Assembly: GCA_036376135.1 (NCBI GenBank)
Contig: DASVAW010000129.1
Span: 1 to 64,000 of the forward strand
Reading direction: 5' to 3'
Length of the DNA: 64,000 nucleotides
Source: Candidatus Polarisedimenticolaceae bacterium
GTDB taxonomy: Bacteria; Acidobacteriota; Polarisedimenticolia; Polarisedimenticolales; DASRJG01
The notes under the pieces were generated by a model that had not been told where the DNA came from, did no database searches, and worked only from the letters and a program-made list of their open reading frames with translations. Each line of letters opens with the position of its first letter. The stretch's first letter is position 1. Position numbers and translations under genes: made by a program. Positions 46,207 through 56,300 of the stretch are shown one piece after another.

Positions 46207-46617
46207 GTGTCCGAGGAACGTCGCTTGCGCCTTCTCGTCGGCAAGGTCGGCCTCGACGGGCACGACCGGGGAGCCAAGATCATCGCGCGCGCCTTCCGCG
46301 ACGCCGGATTCGAGGTCATCTACACGGGCCTGCATCAGACCCCCGAGATGGTCGTGCAGACCGCGATCCAGGAGGACGTGGACGCCGTCTCCCTGTCGAT
46401 CCTCTCGGGAGCGCACAACTACCTCTTCCCGCGCGTGCTCGAGCTGCTCCGGGAACGCGGGGCCTCGGACGTGGCCGTCTTCGGAGGAGGCATCGTCCCC
46501 GACGAGGACATCCCCGGACTGAAGGCGGCCGGCGTCCTCGAGATCTTCACCCCGGGGACCTCCACGGAGGCCGCCGTGGAGTGGGTGAAGGCGAACGTCC
46601 GCCCCCGGCGGCTCTGA
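46207..46617 (+). CDS. B12-binding small subunit of acyl-CoA mutase
   Basis: This 136-residue cobalamin-binding protein has the DxHxxG motif as [10 protein letters not shown], with His19 the lower axial ligand. The other signature pieces [13 protein letters not shown] and AVFGGGIVP are present. It completes the two-subunit mutase as in archaeal MCM and in isobutyryl- or hydroxyisobutyryl-CoA mutases. The GTG is preceded by GAGGGGAC. The response regulator gene overlaps its stop. Confidence 0.93.
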   Translation: MSEERRLRLLVGKVGLDGHDRGAKIIARAFRDAGFEVIYTGLHQTPEMVVQTAIQEDVDAVSLSILSGAHNYLFPRVLELLRERGASDVAVFGGGIVPDEDIPGLKAAGVLEIFTPGTSTEAAVEWVKANVRPRRL

Positions 46618-47336
46618 TGCGCCGCACGCTGCTGATCGCCGACGACAGCGTCACGATCCGCAAGGTCGTCGAGATCACCTTCGCCGACTCCGACCTCCGC
46701 GTGGAGACGGCCGGTTCGGGGCAGGAGGCGCTCGACAAGATCGCGCGCCTGAGACCCGACCTCGTCCTCGCCGACGTCGTGATGCCCGAGCCCGCGGGAT
46801 ACGAGATCTGCCGCGTCGTGAAGGCCTCCGAGCATCCCGTTCCCGTCGTGCTCCTCGCGGGCACCTTCGAGCCCTTCGACGCCGATCGCGCGGCCGCCTG
46901 CGGGGCCGATGCCCATCTCGTGAAGCCCTTCGACACGAAGACCCTCGTCGACGAGGTGGCGCGCCTGCTCGCGCCGCGGGGGATTCCCGCCCCGGTCGTC
47001 CTCCCCCTCGCCGAGGAGGAAGACGAGCTCGAGGCCGTGCTCGACGAGATGGCGGGACGGGTGCGCCCGGAGCCCGAGCCGCCGCGAGCGCCCGAGCCGG
47101 TCGTCGAGGCGGTGCCGGCGTCCGCCGAGCCGGCGCCCGCGCCCGCCGAGCCGGTTCCCGCGCCCGAGCGCACGCTCACCGACGCCGACGTGGAGGCGAT
47201 CGCGAGGCTCGTGGTCGCGAAACTCTCCGAACCGATCCTCCGCGAGATCGCGTGGGAGGTCGTCCCGGACCTGGCGGAAGCCATCGTCCGCGAGCGCCTG
47301 CGCCAGCTCGAGCGGGACGAACGCGAGGTCCGCTGA
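46617..47336 (+). CDS. Response regulator with C-terminal charged extension
   Basis: This 239-residue protein has a receiver domain at residues 1-120: acidic Asp9-Asp10, phospho-acceptor Asp53 in LVLADVVMPEP and the conserved Lys in HLVKPFD. A Pro/Ala/Glu linker covers about 140-190. A helical tail ends with REIAWEVVPDLAEAIVRERLRQLE, which is the pattern seen in FrzZ-like and gliding or pilus-linked receivers in Deltaproteobacteria and Acidobacteriota. There is no DNA-binding domain. Its partner kinase is not nearby. It overlaps the B12 subunit gene by one base. Confidence 0.85.
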   Translation: MRRTLLIADDSVTIRKVVEITFADSDLRVETAGSGQEALDKIARLRPDLVLADVVMPEPAGYEICRVVKASEHPVPVVLLAGTFEPFDADRAAACGADAHLVKPFDTKTLVDEVARLLAPRGIPAPVVLPLAEEEDELEAVLDEMAGRVRPEPEPPRAPEPVVEAVPASAEPAPAPAEPVPAPERTLTDADVEAIARLVVAKLSEPILREIAWEVVPDLAEAIVRERLRQLERDEREVR

Positions 47337-47340
47337 TCCG

Positions 47341-49983
47341 ATGGCGATCGACAAGGAATTCCGGCCCGAGCAGTTCGAACCCCGTTGGCGCGAGGCGTGG
47401 GAGTCCTCCGGGATCTTCCGCGCGGGGCGCGAGGGCGCGGGGGAGCCGTTCTGCATGGTCATCCCTCCCCCCAACGTGACGGGGAACCTCCACGTCGGCC
47501 ATGTGCTCGTCTACACGCTGCACGACGTCATGGCGCGCTGGCGCCGGATGCAGGGGCGCGACGTGTTGTGGCTCCCCGGCACCGACCACGCGGGGATCGC
47601 CACGCAGATGGTGGTCGAACGCGAGCTCGCCAAGGAGGGCAAGGACCGCCTCGGTTTGGGGCGCGAGGCGTTCGTCGCGCGCGTCTGGGAATGGAAGGAG
47701 ACCTACGCCCGGCGGATCACCGGCGCCTTGCGGGACCTCGGCTCGAGCGTGGACTGGTCCCGCGAGCGGTTCACGATGGACGAAGGGCTCTCGCGCGCCG
47801 TGCGCGAGGTCTTCGTCCGACTCTACCGCGAGGGCCTGATCTACCGGGACCGGTACATCGTCAACTGGTGCCCGCGCTGTCACACGGCGATCTCCGACCT
47901 CGAGGTCGTGCACGAGCAGAAGAACGGCAAGCTCTGGACGGTGCGGTACCCCGACGCCTCCGGCCGCGGCAAGGGGGTCCAGGTCGCGACGACGAGGCCC
48001 GAGACGATGCTCGGGGACGTCGCGATCGCGGTGCATCCGGACGACGAGCGCTACCGGGGTGTGGTCGGCAGACAGGTCTCCCTCCCGCTGACCGGACGCA
48101 CGATCCCCATCGTGGCGGACGCGTTCGTCGATCCCGCGTTCGGCACGGGGGCGGTGAAGATCACCCCCGCGCACGACCCCAACGACTTCGCCGCGGCCCG
48201 GCGGCTCGGCCTCGGGGAGATCGTCGTCATCGATCCGCTCGGCAAGATGACCTCCGAGGCGGGGGAGTTCGCGGGGCTCGACCGGTTCCAGGCGCGCAAA
48301 CGCGTGCTCCAGAAGCTCGAGGAGCAGGGGCTCCTCGTCGAGACCCGGGACCACGTCCACGCCGTGGGCCACTGCCAGCGCTGCCACACCGTGGTGGAGC
48401 CGCTGGTCTCCACGCAGTGGTTCGTGAAGATCGAGCCGCTCGCGCGTCCCGCGATCGAGGCGGTCGAGGCCGGCCGCATCGAGTTCGTGCCCGGCACCTG
48501 GTCGAAGACCTACTTCGAGTGGATGCGCAACATCCACGACTGGTGCATCTCGCGCCAGCTCTGGTGGGGACACCGGATCCCCGCCTGGTACTGCGACGCA
48601 TGCGGCACCGTCGAGGTGAGCGAGGCCGACCTCACGGCCTGCTCCCGCTGCGGCGGAGCCCTCCGCCAGGACGAGGACGTCCTCGACACGTGGTTCTCGT
48701 CGGCGCTGTGGCCGTTCTCCACGCTCGGCTGGCCGGGCGCGACGCCCGATCTCGCGCGTTACTACCCGACGAACCTGCTGATCACCGGGTTCGACATCAT
48801 CTTCTTCTGGGTCGCCCGGATGATCATGATGGGCCTCAAGTTCCAGGAGGAGGTTCCCTTCCGTCAGGTCTACATCCACGGCCTCGTGCGCGACGCGCAG
48901 GGCCAGAAGATGGCGAAGACCAAGGGGAACGCGATCGATCCCGCCGAGCTCCAGTCCAAGTACGGCACCGACGCGATGCGCTTCACGATGGCGATCCTCG
49001 CGGCCCCCGGGAACGACATCCCCCTCGCCCACGAGCGGATGGAGGGGTACCGCGCCTTCGCGAACAAGCTCTGGAACGCCTGCCGGTTCGTGATGATGAA
49101 GGTCGGCGAGGATCCGCCGCGCGAGCGCTGGGATCCGGGCTCGCTCGCGCTCGTCGACCGCTGGATCCTCTCGCGCACGCATGCCGTGACCGCAGAGGTG
49201 GACCGCGCCCTCGAGCAGTTCCGCTACGACCACGCCGCCGACGCCCTCTACCACTTCGTCTGGCACGAGTTCTGCGACTGGTACATCGAGCTCGTGAAGC
49301 CCGACCTCGCCGACGACGCCGACCCGGCGCGCGTGGCGACCGCCCGCGCGGTGCTGCTCGACGTCCTCGACACGATCCTCCGGCTCCTCCACCCGTTCAT
49401 GCCGTTCGTGACGGAGGAGCTCTGGCAGAAGTTCCCGCACGAGGGAACGCTCCTCGCCGCGGCGTCCTGGCCGAAGGCGGACCCCGCGCTCGCCGACGCG
49501 AAGGCGGAGCGCGACGTCGAGCTGCTCCAGGAGCTCGTCGTGAAGATCCGCAACCTGCGCGCGGAGACGGGGATCGACCCGTCGCGCCGCGTGGAGGTGC
49601 GGATGCACGCGACGAGCCCCAGGAACGCGCGCCTGCTCGAGGACCAGGCGCGCCTCGTCGCCACTCTCGTCAAGGCGGGAAAGGTCGAGGTCCTTCCCGA
49701 GATTCCTTCGTCCCTCGTCGCCGCCCGGGGGATCGCGCGCGGGATCGAGATCGCGATTCCGCTCGAGGGGCTGCTCGACTTCGATGCCGAGCGCAAGCGG
49801 CTCTCGAAGGACCTCGAGAAGATCGTCGCCGACGTCGACGTCCGATCGCGCAAGCTCAACAACGAGTCCTTCCTCGAGCGCGCCCCGGCCGACGTCGTCG
49901 AGAAGGAGCGCGCCGCGCACCGGGAGCTGCTCGAGCGGAAGAAGAAGCTCGAGGCGACGCTCGCGGCGCTCGGCGGGCGGTGA
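47341..49983 (+). CDS. valS: Valyl-tRNA synthetase
   Basis: This 880-residue class I enzyme has the HIGH-type motif in PPPNVTGNLHVGHVL. The CP1 editing domain includes TTRPETMLGDVAIAVHP. The KMSKS loop is present as KMAKTKGNAIDP, with an alanine where serine is usual. The anticodon-binding domain and the C-terminal coiled coil (about 815-880) are complete. It charges tRNA-Val and edits threonine. nadC overlaps its stop by GTGA. Confidence 0.97.
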   Translation: MAIDKEFRPEQFEPRWREAWESSGIFRAGREGAGEPFCMVIPPPNVTGNLHVGHVLVYTLHDVMARWRRMQGRDVLWLPGTDHAGIATQMVVERELAKEGKDRLGLGREAFVARVWEWKETYARRITGALRDLGSSVDWSRERFTMDEGLSRAVREVFVRLYREGLIYRDRYIVNWCPRCHTAISDLEVVHEQKNGKLWTVRYPDASGRGKGVQVATTRPETMLGDVAIAVHPDDERYRGVVGRQVSLPLTGRTIPIVADAFVDPAFGTGAVKITPAHDPNDFAAARRLGLGEIVVIDPLGKMTSEAGEFAGLDRFQARKRVLQKLEEQGLLVETRDHVHAVGHCQRCHTVVEPLVSTQWFVKIEPLARPAIEAVEAGRIEFVPGTWSKTYFEWMRNIHDWCISRQLWWGHRIPAWYCDACGTVEVSEADLTACSRCGGALRQDEDVLDTWFSSALWPFSTLGWPGATPDLARYYPTNLLITGFDIIFFWVARMIMMGLKFQEEVPFRQVYIHGLVRDAQGQKMAKTKGNAIDPAELQSKYGTDAMRFTMAILAAPGNDIPLAHERMEGYRAFANKLWNACRFVMMKVGEDPPRERWDPGSLALVDRWILSRTHAVTAEVDRALEQFRYDHAADALYHFVWHEFCDWYIELVKPDLADDADPARVATARAVLLDVLDTILRLLHPFMPFVTEELWQKFPHEGTLLAAASWPKADPALADAKAERDVELLQELVVKIRNLRAETGIDPSRRVEVRMHATSPRNARLLEDQARLVATLVKAGKVEVLPEIPSSLVAARGIARGIEIAIPLEGLLDFDAERKRLSKDLEKIVADVDVRSRKLNNESFLERAPADVVEKERAAHRELLERKKKLEATLAALGGR

Positions 49984-50840
49984 GCGCGGGACCGGCCCCC
50001 GACCGCGAGGCGGTGCGCCGCGTCGTGCGCGCCGCCCTCGACGAGGACCTCGGCGCCTCCGGCGACCTGACGGGACGTGCGGTCGTCCCCGAGGGGGCGC
50101 GGGGCCGCGCCGTCCTCGTGGCCCGGGAGCCGCTGGTCGTGGCCGGCGTCCCCGTCGCCGTCGAGGTCTTCCGCGCGCTCGACCCCGCGGTCGTCGTGGA
50201 GGACCGGCGGGAGGACGGAAGCGCCGCCGCGGCGGGGGACGCCCTCCTGGTCGTCTCCGGCCTCGCGCGGGCGCTCCTCGCGGGGGAGCGAACCGCCCTC
50301 AACCTGCTCCAGCGCCTGTGCGGCATCGCTTCGGCGGCGCGCGCGGCGGTGGAGGAGGTCGCCGGGACCGGGGCGACGATCCTCGACACGCGGAAGACCG
50401 CCCCCGGCCTCCGGATGCTCGACAAATACGCCGTGGCTTGCGGCGGGGCGACCAATCACCGTTACGGGCTCCACGACGCCGTGATGATCAAGGACACGCA
50501 CCTGGCCATCGCGGGGCCGATCGGGCGGGCCGTGAGGCTCGCTCTCGACGCGGGCGTCCCGCCGCAGGCGATCACGGTGGAGGTGGCGACCCCCGAGGCG
50601 ATGGAGGAGGCCATCGCCGCCGGAGCGGGACGTGTCCTGCTCGACAACATGGACCTCGCGACGCTGCGGCGCTGCGTGACGCGGGGGAAGGGGCGCGCGG
50701 TCCTCGAGGCCTCCGGGGGACTGCGGCCGGGGGCCCTGCGCGAGGTGGCCGAAACCGGGGTCGACTGCCTGAGCGTCGGCGCGCTCACCCATTCGGTGCG
50801 GTCCGCGGACCTCGCGATGGATCTGGAGCCGCTGGCGTGA
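49980..50840 (+). CDS. nadC: Nicotinate-nucleotide pyrophosphorylase (carboxylating)
   Basis: This 286-residue enzyme makes nicotinate mononucleotide from quinolinate and PRPP in NAD synthesis. Conserved segments are LDEDLGASGDLT, ERTALNLLQRLCGIAS, DTRKTAPGLRMLDKYAVACGG, HRYGLHDAVMIKDTH and LEASGGL. All substrate-binding Arg, His and Lys residues in those motifs are present. GTG start and stop overlap both neighbours by four bases. Confidence 0.96.
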   Translation: MSAGPAPDREAVRRVVRAALDEDLGASGDLTGRAVVPEGARGRAVLVAREPLVVAGVPVAVEVFRALDPAVVVEDRREDGSAAAAGDALLVVSGLARALLAGERTALNLLQRLCGIASAARAAVEEVAGTGATILDTRKTAPGLRMLDKYAVACGGATNHRYGLHDAVMIKDTHLAIAGPIGRAVRLALDAGVPPQAITVEVATPEAMEEAIAAGAGRVLLDNMDLATLRRCVTRGKGRAVLEASGGLRPGALREVAETGVDCLSVGALTHSVRSADLAMDLEPLA

Positions 50841-51634
50841 TCGACGATCTCGCGTTCGTCTCGCGCGTGATCCGTCTCGAGCGCACCGGCTCCACAAACG
50901 ACGACCTGCGCCGCCTCGCGGCCGCCGGGGCGCCCGAGGGGACCGTGGTGATCGCGGGTGCGCAAGACGCCGGACGCGGCCGTCTGGGACGGGCGTGGCA
51001 CAGCGCGCCGGGCCTCGGCTTGTACCTGTCCGTGCTCCTGCGTCCCCGGCGCCCCGTCGCCGAGGCGCCGCGATGGGCGTTGGCGGCCGCGGCGGCGGGG
51101 GCGGAGGCCTGCGAGGACCTGGGTGTCCGCGGGGTGGAGGTGAAGTGGCCGAACGACCTCCTCCTCGACGACCGCAAGCTCGCCGGGTTCCTCTCGGAGA
51201 TGCGCGCGCTCCCGGATGGTTCGACCGAGCTCGTCCTCGGTGCGGGGTTCAACGTCGCCCACCGCGCGGAGGACTTCCCTGCGGAGCTCGGCCCCTTCGC
51301 GACCTCGCTGGCCCTCGCGCTCGGCGGGGAGGCCCCGGCGCGCGAGCGCGTCGCCGAGTCGTTCCTGTCCCGGCTCGCGTCGTTCGCACCGGCGCTCGCC
51401 GAGGGGCGTTTCGACGAGGTCGCCGCGCGCTGGAGCGCGCGCGCCCCCCGCGCGGCGGGAGCCCGCGTGCGCGTCCGCGACCCGGACGGCGATTACGAGG
51501 CGGTGACGCGCGGTCTCGCCCCCGACGGAGCGCTCCGCGTGGAGCGCGACGACGGAACCCGCGCTACCCTGCATTCGGTCGACGTCCTTGTGTCTTGGGA
51601 GACGGGGCATGCTGCTGGCGGTGGATGTCGGTAA
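50837..51634 (+). CDS. birA: Biotin-[acetyl-CoA carboxylase] ligase
   Basis: This 265-residue ligase has the biotin and ATP loop AQDAGRGRLGRAWHS and the KWPNDLLLDDRKLAGFL motif, plus the C-terminal SH3-like domain. There is no N-terminal helix-turn-helix, so it is a monofunctional (class I) BirA and not a repressor. It biotinylates the AccB carrier protein. It overlaps nadC by GTGA; its 3' end overlaps coaX by 26 bases. Confidence 0.94.
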   Translation: MIDDLAFVSRVIRLERTGSTNDDLRRLAAAGAPEGTVVIAGAQDAGRGRLGRAWHSAPGLGLYLSVLLRPRRPVAEAPRWALAAAAAGAEACEDLGVRGVEVKWPNDLLLDDRKLAGFLSEMRALPDGSTELVLGAGFNVAHRAEDFPAELGPFATSLALALGGEAPARERVAESFLSRLASFAPALAEGRFDEVAARWSARAPRAAGARVRVRDPDGDYEAVTRGLAPDGALRVERDDGTRATLHSVDVLVSWETGHAAGGGCR

Positions 51635-52376
51635 CACCCACACGGTCCTGGGCCTGTTCGACGGCGACGCCCTTCGGGCGGACTGGCGGATCGCCTCGCG
51701 CAAGGACGCGACGGCGGACGAGACGGGCATCGTGTGGCGCCAGCTGTTCGCGGCCGTCGGACTCGACCCGTCGGACGTGGACGGGATGATCGTCTCCTCC
51801 GTCGTCCCGGATCTCGACCGGATGATCGACGCGGTGGGGCGGCGGTACTTCGGAGCCGAGCCGCTGTTCGTCGCCCCCGGCGTGAAGACGGGGCTTCCGA
51901 TCCTGTACGACAATCCGCACGAGGTGGGCGCCGACCGGATCGTCAATGCGGTCGCCGCCGTGCGGAAGTACGGCGCGCCGGTGATCGTCCTCGACTTCGG
52001 AACCGCCACGACCTTCGACGTGGTGAGCCCTCGCGGCGAGTACCTGGGCGGGGTGATCGCCCCCGGGCTCGGCATCTCGGCGGAGGCGCTGTTCAACCGC
52101 GCGGCGCGACTCGCGCGCGTGGAGGTGCGCGAGCCCGCGCGCGTCATCGGCCGCACGACCCAGGAGAGCATCCAGTCGGGGCTCTTCCACGGTTACGTCG
52201 GCCTCGTCGAGGGGCTGGTGCGGCGGCTCCGCGCGGAGTTGGGCGTCGAAGCCCCGGTCGTGGCGACCGGGGGCGTGGCGCCGGTCTTCAAGGACGCCCT
52301 CGGCTTCCTCGACGCCGTCGACCCGGGACTCACCCTCGAGGGGCTTCGACTGATCTGGGAGAAAAACCGCCGTTGA
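51609..52376 (+). CDS. coaX: Type III pantothenate kinase
   Basis: This 255-residue ASKHA-fold kinase starts MLLAVDVGNTHTVLGLFDG. It has the pantothenate-site segment VGADRIVNAVAAV and the phosphate-binding DFGTATTFDVV. It performs the first step of coenzyme A synthesis. The ATG at 51609 is chosen since GGGAG lies 6 bases upstream, and an upstream in-frame GTG lacks a site. birA-coaX adjacency is common in bacteria. Confidence 0.95.
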   Translation: MLLAVDVGNTHTVLGLFDGDALRADWRIASRKDATADETGIVWRQLFAAVGLDPSDVDGMIVSSVVPDLDRMIDAVGRRYFGAEPLFVAPGVKTGLPILYDNPHEVGADRIVNAVAAVRKYGAPVIVLDFGTATTFDVVSPRGEYLGGVIAPGLGISAEALFNRAARLARVEVREPARVIGRTTQESIQSGLFHGYVGLVEGLVRRLRAELGVEAPVVATGGVAPVFKDALGFLDAVDPGLTLEGLRLIWEKNRR

Positions 52377-52843
52377 AGGTGCTGTTCGTCTGCGCCGGGA
52401 ACATCTGCCGCAGCCCGATGGCCGCGGGGTATCTCCGGCACCGCGCCGCGATGGACGGGCTGAGCCACCTCGTGGTCGAGTCCGCAGGGACGCTCGGGAT
52501 CGAGGCCGCCCCCGCCGCGGCGAACGCGGTCCGCGTGGCCGCGGAGCACGGCTTCGATCTCACCCGCCACCGGTCGCGCGGGCTGCACGCCCACGAGGTC
52601 GCGACCTCCGACCTCGTGATCGCGATGGAGCAGCGCCAGGCCGATCGGATCCGCGACGCGTTCCCGGGGGCCCACGCGACGGTGACGGTGCTGCGTGCCT
52701 TCGAGACGGGGCCGGTGCCCCAGGAGGACGCCTCCGACCTGGCCGATCCCGTCGGCGAGGCGCTTCCCGCCTTCCGGGCCTGCTTCAGGACGATCCGTAC
52801 CTGCGTCGACCATCTCGTGCTCTCGCTCAAGCACGGAGCGTGA
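52373..52843 (+). CDS. Low-molecular-weight protein-tyrosine phosphatase
   Basis: This 156-residue phosphatase has the P-loop CAGNICRS with nucleophile Cys7 and Arg13. The general-acid aspartate falls in DASDLADPVGE. Bacterial members control exopolysaccharide kinases (Wzb) or act as arsenate reductase-like enzymes. No tyrosine kinase or polysaccharide gene is nearby, so its target is unknown. TTG start overlaps coaX by TTGA. Confidence 0.88.
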   Translation: MKVLFVCAGNICRSPMAAGYLRHRAAMDGLSHLVVESAGTLGIEAAPAAANAVRVAAEHGFDLTRHRSRGLHAHEVATSDLVIAMEQRQADRIRDAFPGAHATVTVLRAFETGPVPQEDASDLADPVGEALPAFRACFRTIRTCVDHLVLSLKHGA

Positions 52844-53319
52844 ACGCCGACCCCGCCCAGGCGGCCCGGTACGCCCGCGCCCTCGAGCGCGCGCTCGCGC
52901 AGGCTTCGGGACGCGCGGTCGTGATGTCCCCGCGAGACTTCGCGCTCCTGTCGGGCTGGCTCGCGCGAGGCGTCCCGCTGGCTCTCGTGGTCGAGCAGAT
53001 CGAGCACCGCAAGGCGAAGGGAAAGGACGTGCGCTCCCTCGCCTCGATCGCGAGCGCGGTCGAGCACCAGTGGAGCGCGGTCGTCGACGGACGGGTCGGA
53101 GCGACCCGGTCCTCCGGACCCGCAGGCCCGGCGGCGCCGGCGGCCGATCCGCAAGACGACGCCACCGTGCTGGCCGAGGCCTCCTCCGAGGCCGTCGCGC
53201 AGGCCGAGCGCGCCGCGGACGCCGCGCTCGCGCCCTGGCGCGCGAAGATGACGCCCGCTGCCTTCGCGAGCACCCGCCGGAGGGCGATCCTCGATCACCT
53301 GCGCGCCCGCCGCTCCTGA
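52840..53319 (+). CDS. Conserved hypothetical helical protein
   Basis: This 159-residue alpha-helical protein has two parts. Residues 30-80 contain the segment SPRDFALLSGWLARGVPLALV, then VEQIEHRKAKG and RSLASIASAVEHQW. This resembles a motif I have seen in uncharacterised proteins of Acidobacteriota and Deltaproteobacteria, perhaps a winged-helix or replication-type fold. A disordered Ala/Pro linker leads to a charged C-terminal helix. It overlaps the phosphatase gene by GTGA and precedes comEC. Function is unknown. Confidence 0.65.
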   Translation: MNADPAQAARYARALERALAQASGRAVVMSPRDFALLSGWLARGVPLALVVEQIEHRKAKGKDVRSLASIASAVEHQWSAVVDGRVGATRSSGPAGPAAPAADPQDDATVLAEASSEAVAQAERAADAALAPWRAKMTPAAFASTRRRAILDHLRARRS

Positions 53320-53355
53320 TAGACTTCCGCCGGTCCCTCCGCCTCGCCCCTCCAC

Positions 53356-56300
53356 GTGAACCCTCGAATCTCGCGGTCCGAGTTCCGCCCACTCGTGGCT
53401 CCCGCTGCGGCGCTCGTCGCGGGAGCGATCGTGCCCCCCGACCTCGCGCCCCCCACGCACGCGGCGGCTCTCGCGGTGTTGGCGGCGTGCATGGCGTGGC
53501 GTCGCCGTTCCAGAACGTGGGCGTGCGCGGCGGCGGGTGCCGCGGGGCTGCTGGCGGGTTCCTTCGCCTGGACCGCAGCCCTCGATCGCGCCGAGGTCCT
53601 GCCGCCCCCGGCGACAGGCGACGACCGCCACCTGGAGGGAACCGTGCGACGGGCGCCGGAGCGTGACCGCGACGGGGACCTCCGCCTCACGATCGACGTC
53701 GACGGGCTTCGCGTGGCGCTGCGGGTCGCCCCCGGAAGCGACGCCTCCGCCCGGGAGTCGGTCCTCGCGTTGCGCGCGAGCGACCGGGTGAGGGTCTTCG
53801 CGCGCGTCCGGGCACCGCGCACGCGCCAGGCGCGCCTGGAGATGCTCGCGCGCGGGATCGACGCCTCCGCGACGGTGAAGCACCCGCGGCTCGTGGAACG
53901 ACTCGCGACCGGCTCCGGGGTACGGCGCACCCTCGACCGCGCGCTCGTCGGCCTGAGGCACAGGCTCGACCGGGCGGTCGGGGAGCGGCGCCGCGACCTG
54001 CTCGGAGCGATGCTCCTCGGGGACCGGGCCGCCCTCGATCCCGACGACGCCCGGACGCTCCGGGCCGCGGGCCTCTACCACCTCATCGCGATCAGCGGGC
54101 TCAACGTGGGGATCGCGGTGTTCGCCGCCCTCGCCGCAGCGCGACGACTCGGAGCCGGACCGCGGCTGCTCGCGCTGGCGGCGGTCGCCGTCCTCCCCGC
54201 GTTCGCCGTTCTCGTGGGCGGGGACGCCCCGGTCGTGCGGGCGTGCCTGGCCGCGGCGATCGCGGTCGTCGGGAGGGCGATCGGGCGCGACGGCGATCCG
54301 CTGAACACGCTCGCGCTCGCGGCGATGGTTCTCGTCGCATGGGACCCCGCCGGCGCGAGGCACCCGGGCTTCCAGCTCACCTTCGCGGCGACGGCGGGGA
54401 TCCTCGCCTTCTCCGCGCCGATCGCCCGGAAGCTCCCGTGGACCCCCTGGCTCGCGACGTCCGTCGCCGTCTCGGCGGCGGCGTACGTGACGACCGCGCC
54501 GGTCCTCGCCGTCCGATTCGGCACGCTCGCCCCCGTCGCCCTCCTCGCGAATCTCGCCGCCGCACCGATCTGCGCGGCGGTCCTCCTGTTCGGATCGGCG
54601 GCGATGCTCGTCCCCGCGGCCGGGTCCCTCGCGGCGGGGAGCGTGGACGCGATGCTGGGGATCGCGAGGGTCGCGGCGGCGGCGCCCTTCGCGTCGATGC
54701 GCGTGCCGCCCCCGTCGTGGCTGCTGCTCGGGAGCTACGTCGCGACCCTCGCCGCCGCCGCGCGCCGGGGCCGCCCGGTTCCCGTGGCGACCTTCCTGCT
54801 CGTCGCGCTCGCGCTGCACGTGGGCGCTCCGCCCCCTCCCGAGACGCGGCCGACGACCGTCGCCGTCCTCGACGTCGGTCAGGGTCAATCGGTTGCGGTC
54901 GTCGGACCCGGCGGGAGGTGCGCGCTCGTCGACGGCGGAGGAAGCTCGGGGGGCCGTTTCGACGCGGGGGCGCGGATCGTCGCGCCGTGGCTTCTCGCCT
55001 CCGGATGCCGCCGCCTCGACGCCGTGGTCCTGACGCACGGCCACGACGACCACGCCGGGGGGCTCCCGTCCCTGTTGCGCGAGTTCGACGTCGGCACGTT
55101 GTGGCTCCCCGCCGGAGCGTTCGGGGAGGAGGCCGTGCGGGAGGTCGCCTCGATCGCGCGCGAGCGGGGATTCGCGGTGGGGCTCGCGGAGCGCGGCGCG
55201 GCGTTCGGTGCCGCCGGCTCGCGCCTGACGATTCTCCACCCCCTCCGCGAGGACGCGCGACTTCCGATCAACGATCGCGGCGCCGCGGTCCGGATCGACA
55301 CGCCGTCCGGCGGCGCCGCCTTCGTTCCCGGAGACCTCGAGGGCGAGGGCGAGCGCAGGCTGGTGGAGCGCGGCGCCGGCGGCGCGGTCGATCTCCTCGT
55401 CGCCTCGCACCACGGCGCCGCGCGCTCGAGCACGGGGGCGTTCCTCGAGGCCCTCGCACCGCGATGGGTCGCGGTTTCCTCGGGGGCGGGGAACCGTTTC
55501 GGCCACCCGGCTCCGGCGACGCTCGAGCGGCTGCGCCGGCGCCGCGCCGTCGTCTTCCGCACCGACCGCGAGGGGACCGTGCGATTCGTGGACGGGGAGG
55601 GGGGGTTACTCCACGAAGCGGATCGGCACCGGCATGAACGTCAGCGCGAAGATCAGGGCGAGCACGGCGACGATCGCGAGGCGTCCCGTACCGAGCCGCT
55701 CGTGTTCGTCGAGCAGGCGCGGGTGACGGTCCCGGAGGAACAACAGGATCGCGAGCCACACCGCGTACGAAGGGAAGCTGCGCGTCGACCACGCCTGCCA
55801 CGCGACGAGTCCCGACAGGATCGCGAGCGTGGCCCAGGAGACGACGCGGTGCGCCCGGCGGGAGACGGCGTACACCGCGTGCCCCGCGTCGAGCTGGCCG
55901 ACGGGGAAGAGGTTCATCGACGTGACGAGCATGCCGACCCAGCCGGCCATGTAGACCGGTCCGACCAGGAGGTCGGTGTCGCCGTGGATCGGCAGCGCGA
56001 AGCCGATCGACAGCCACGGGTCCCCGAAGAACAACCCGCCCCCGGGGAACGACTCCACGGGGCGCGCTTCCCGGATCCCGAAGAACACCGTCGGGAGCGC
56101 CACGAGGAATCCCGCGATGGGGCCGGCGGCGGCGACGTCGAGGAGCGCGCGCCGATGGGGGATGATCCCCCGGATCCGGATCACCGCGCCGAAGGTCCCG
56201 ATCGGAGGGACGCTCGGGATGAACAGCGGCAACGTCACGGGGATCCTGTAGTAGCGGCAGGCGAGATAGTGGCCGAACTCGTGCGCGGTGAGGATCAGCA

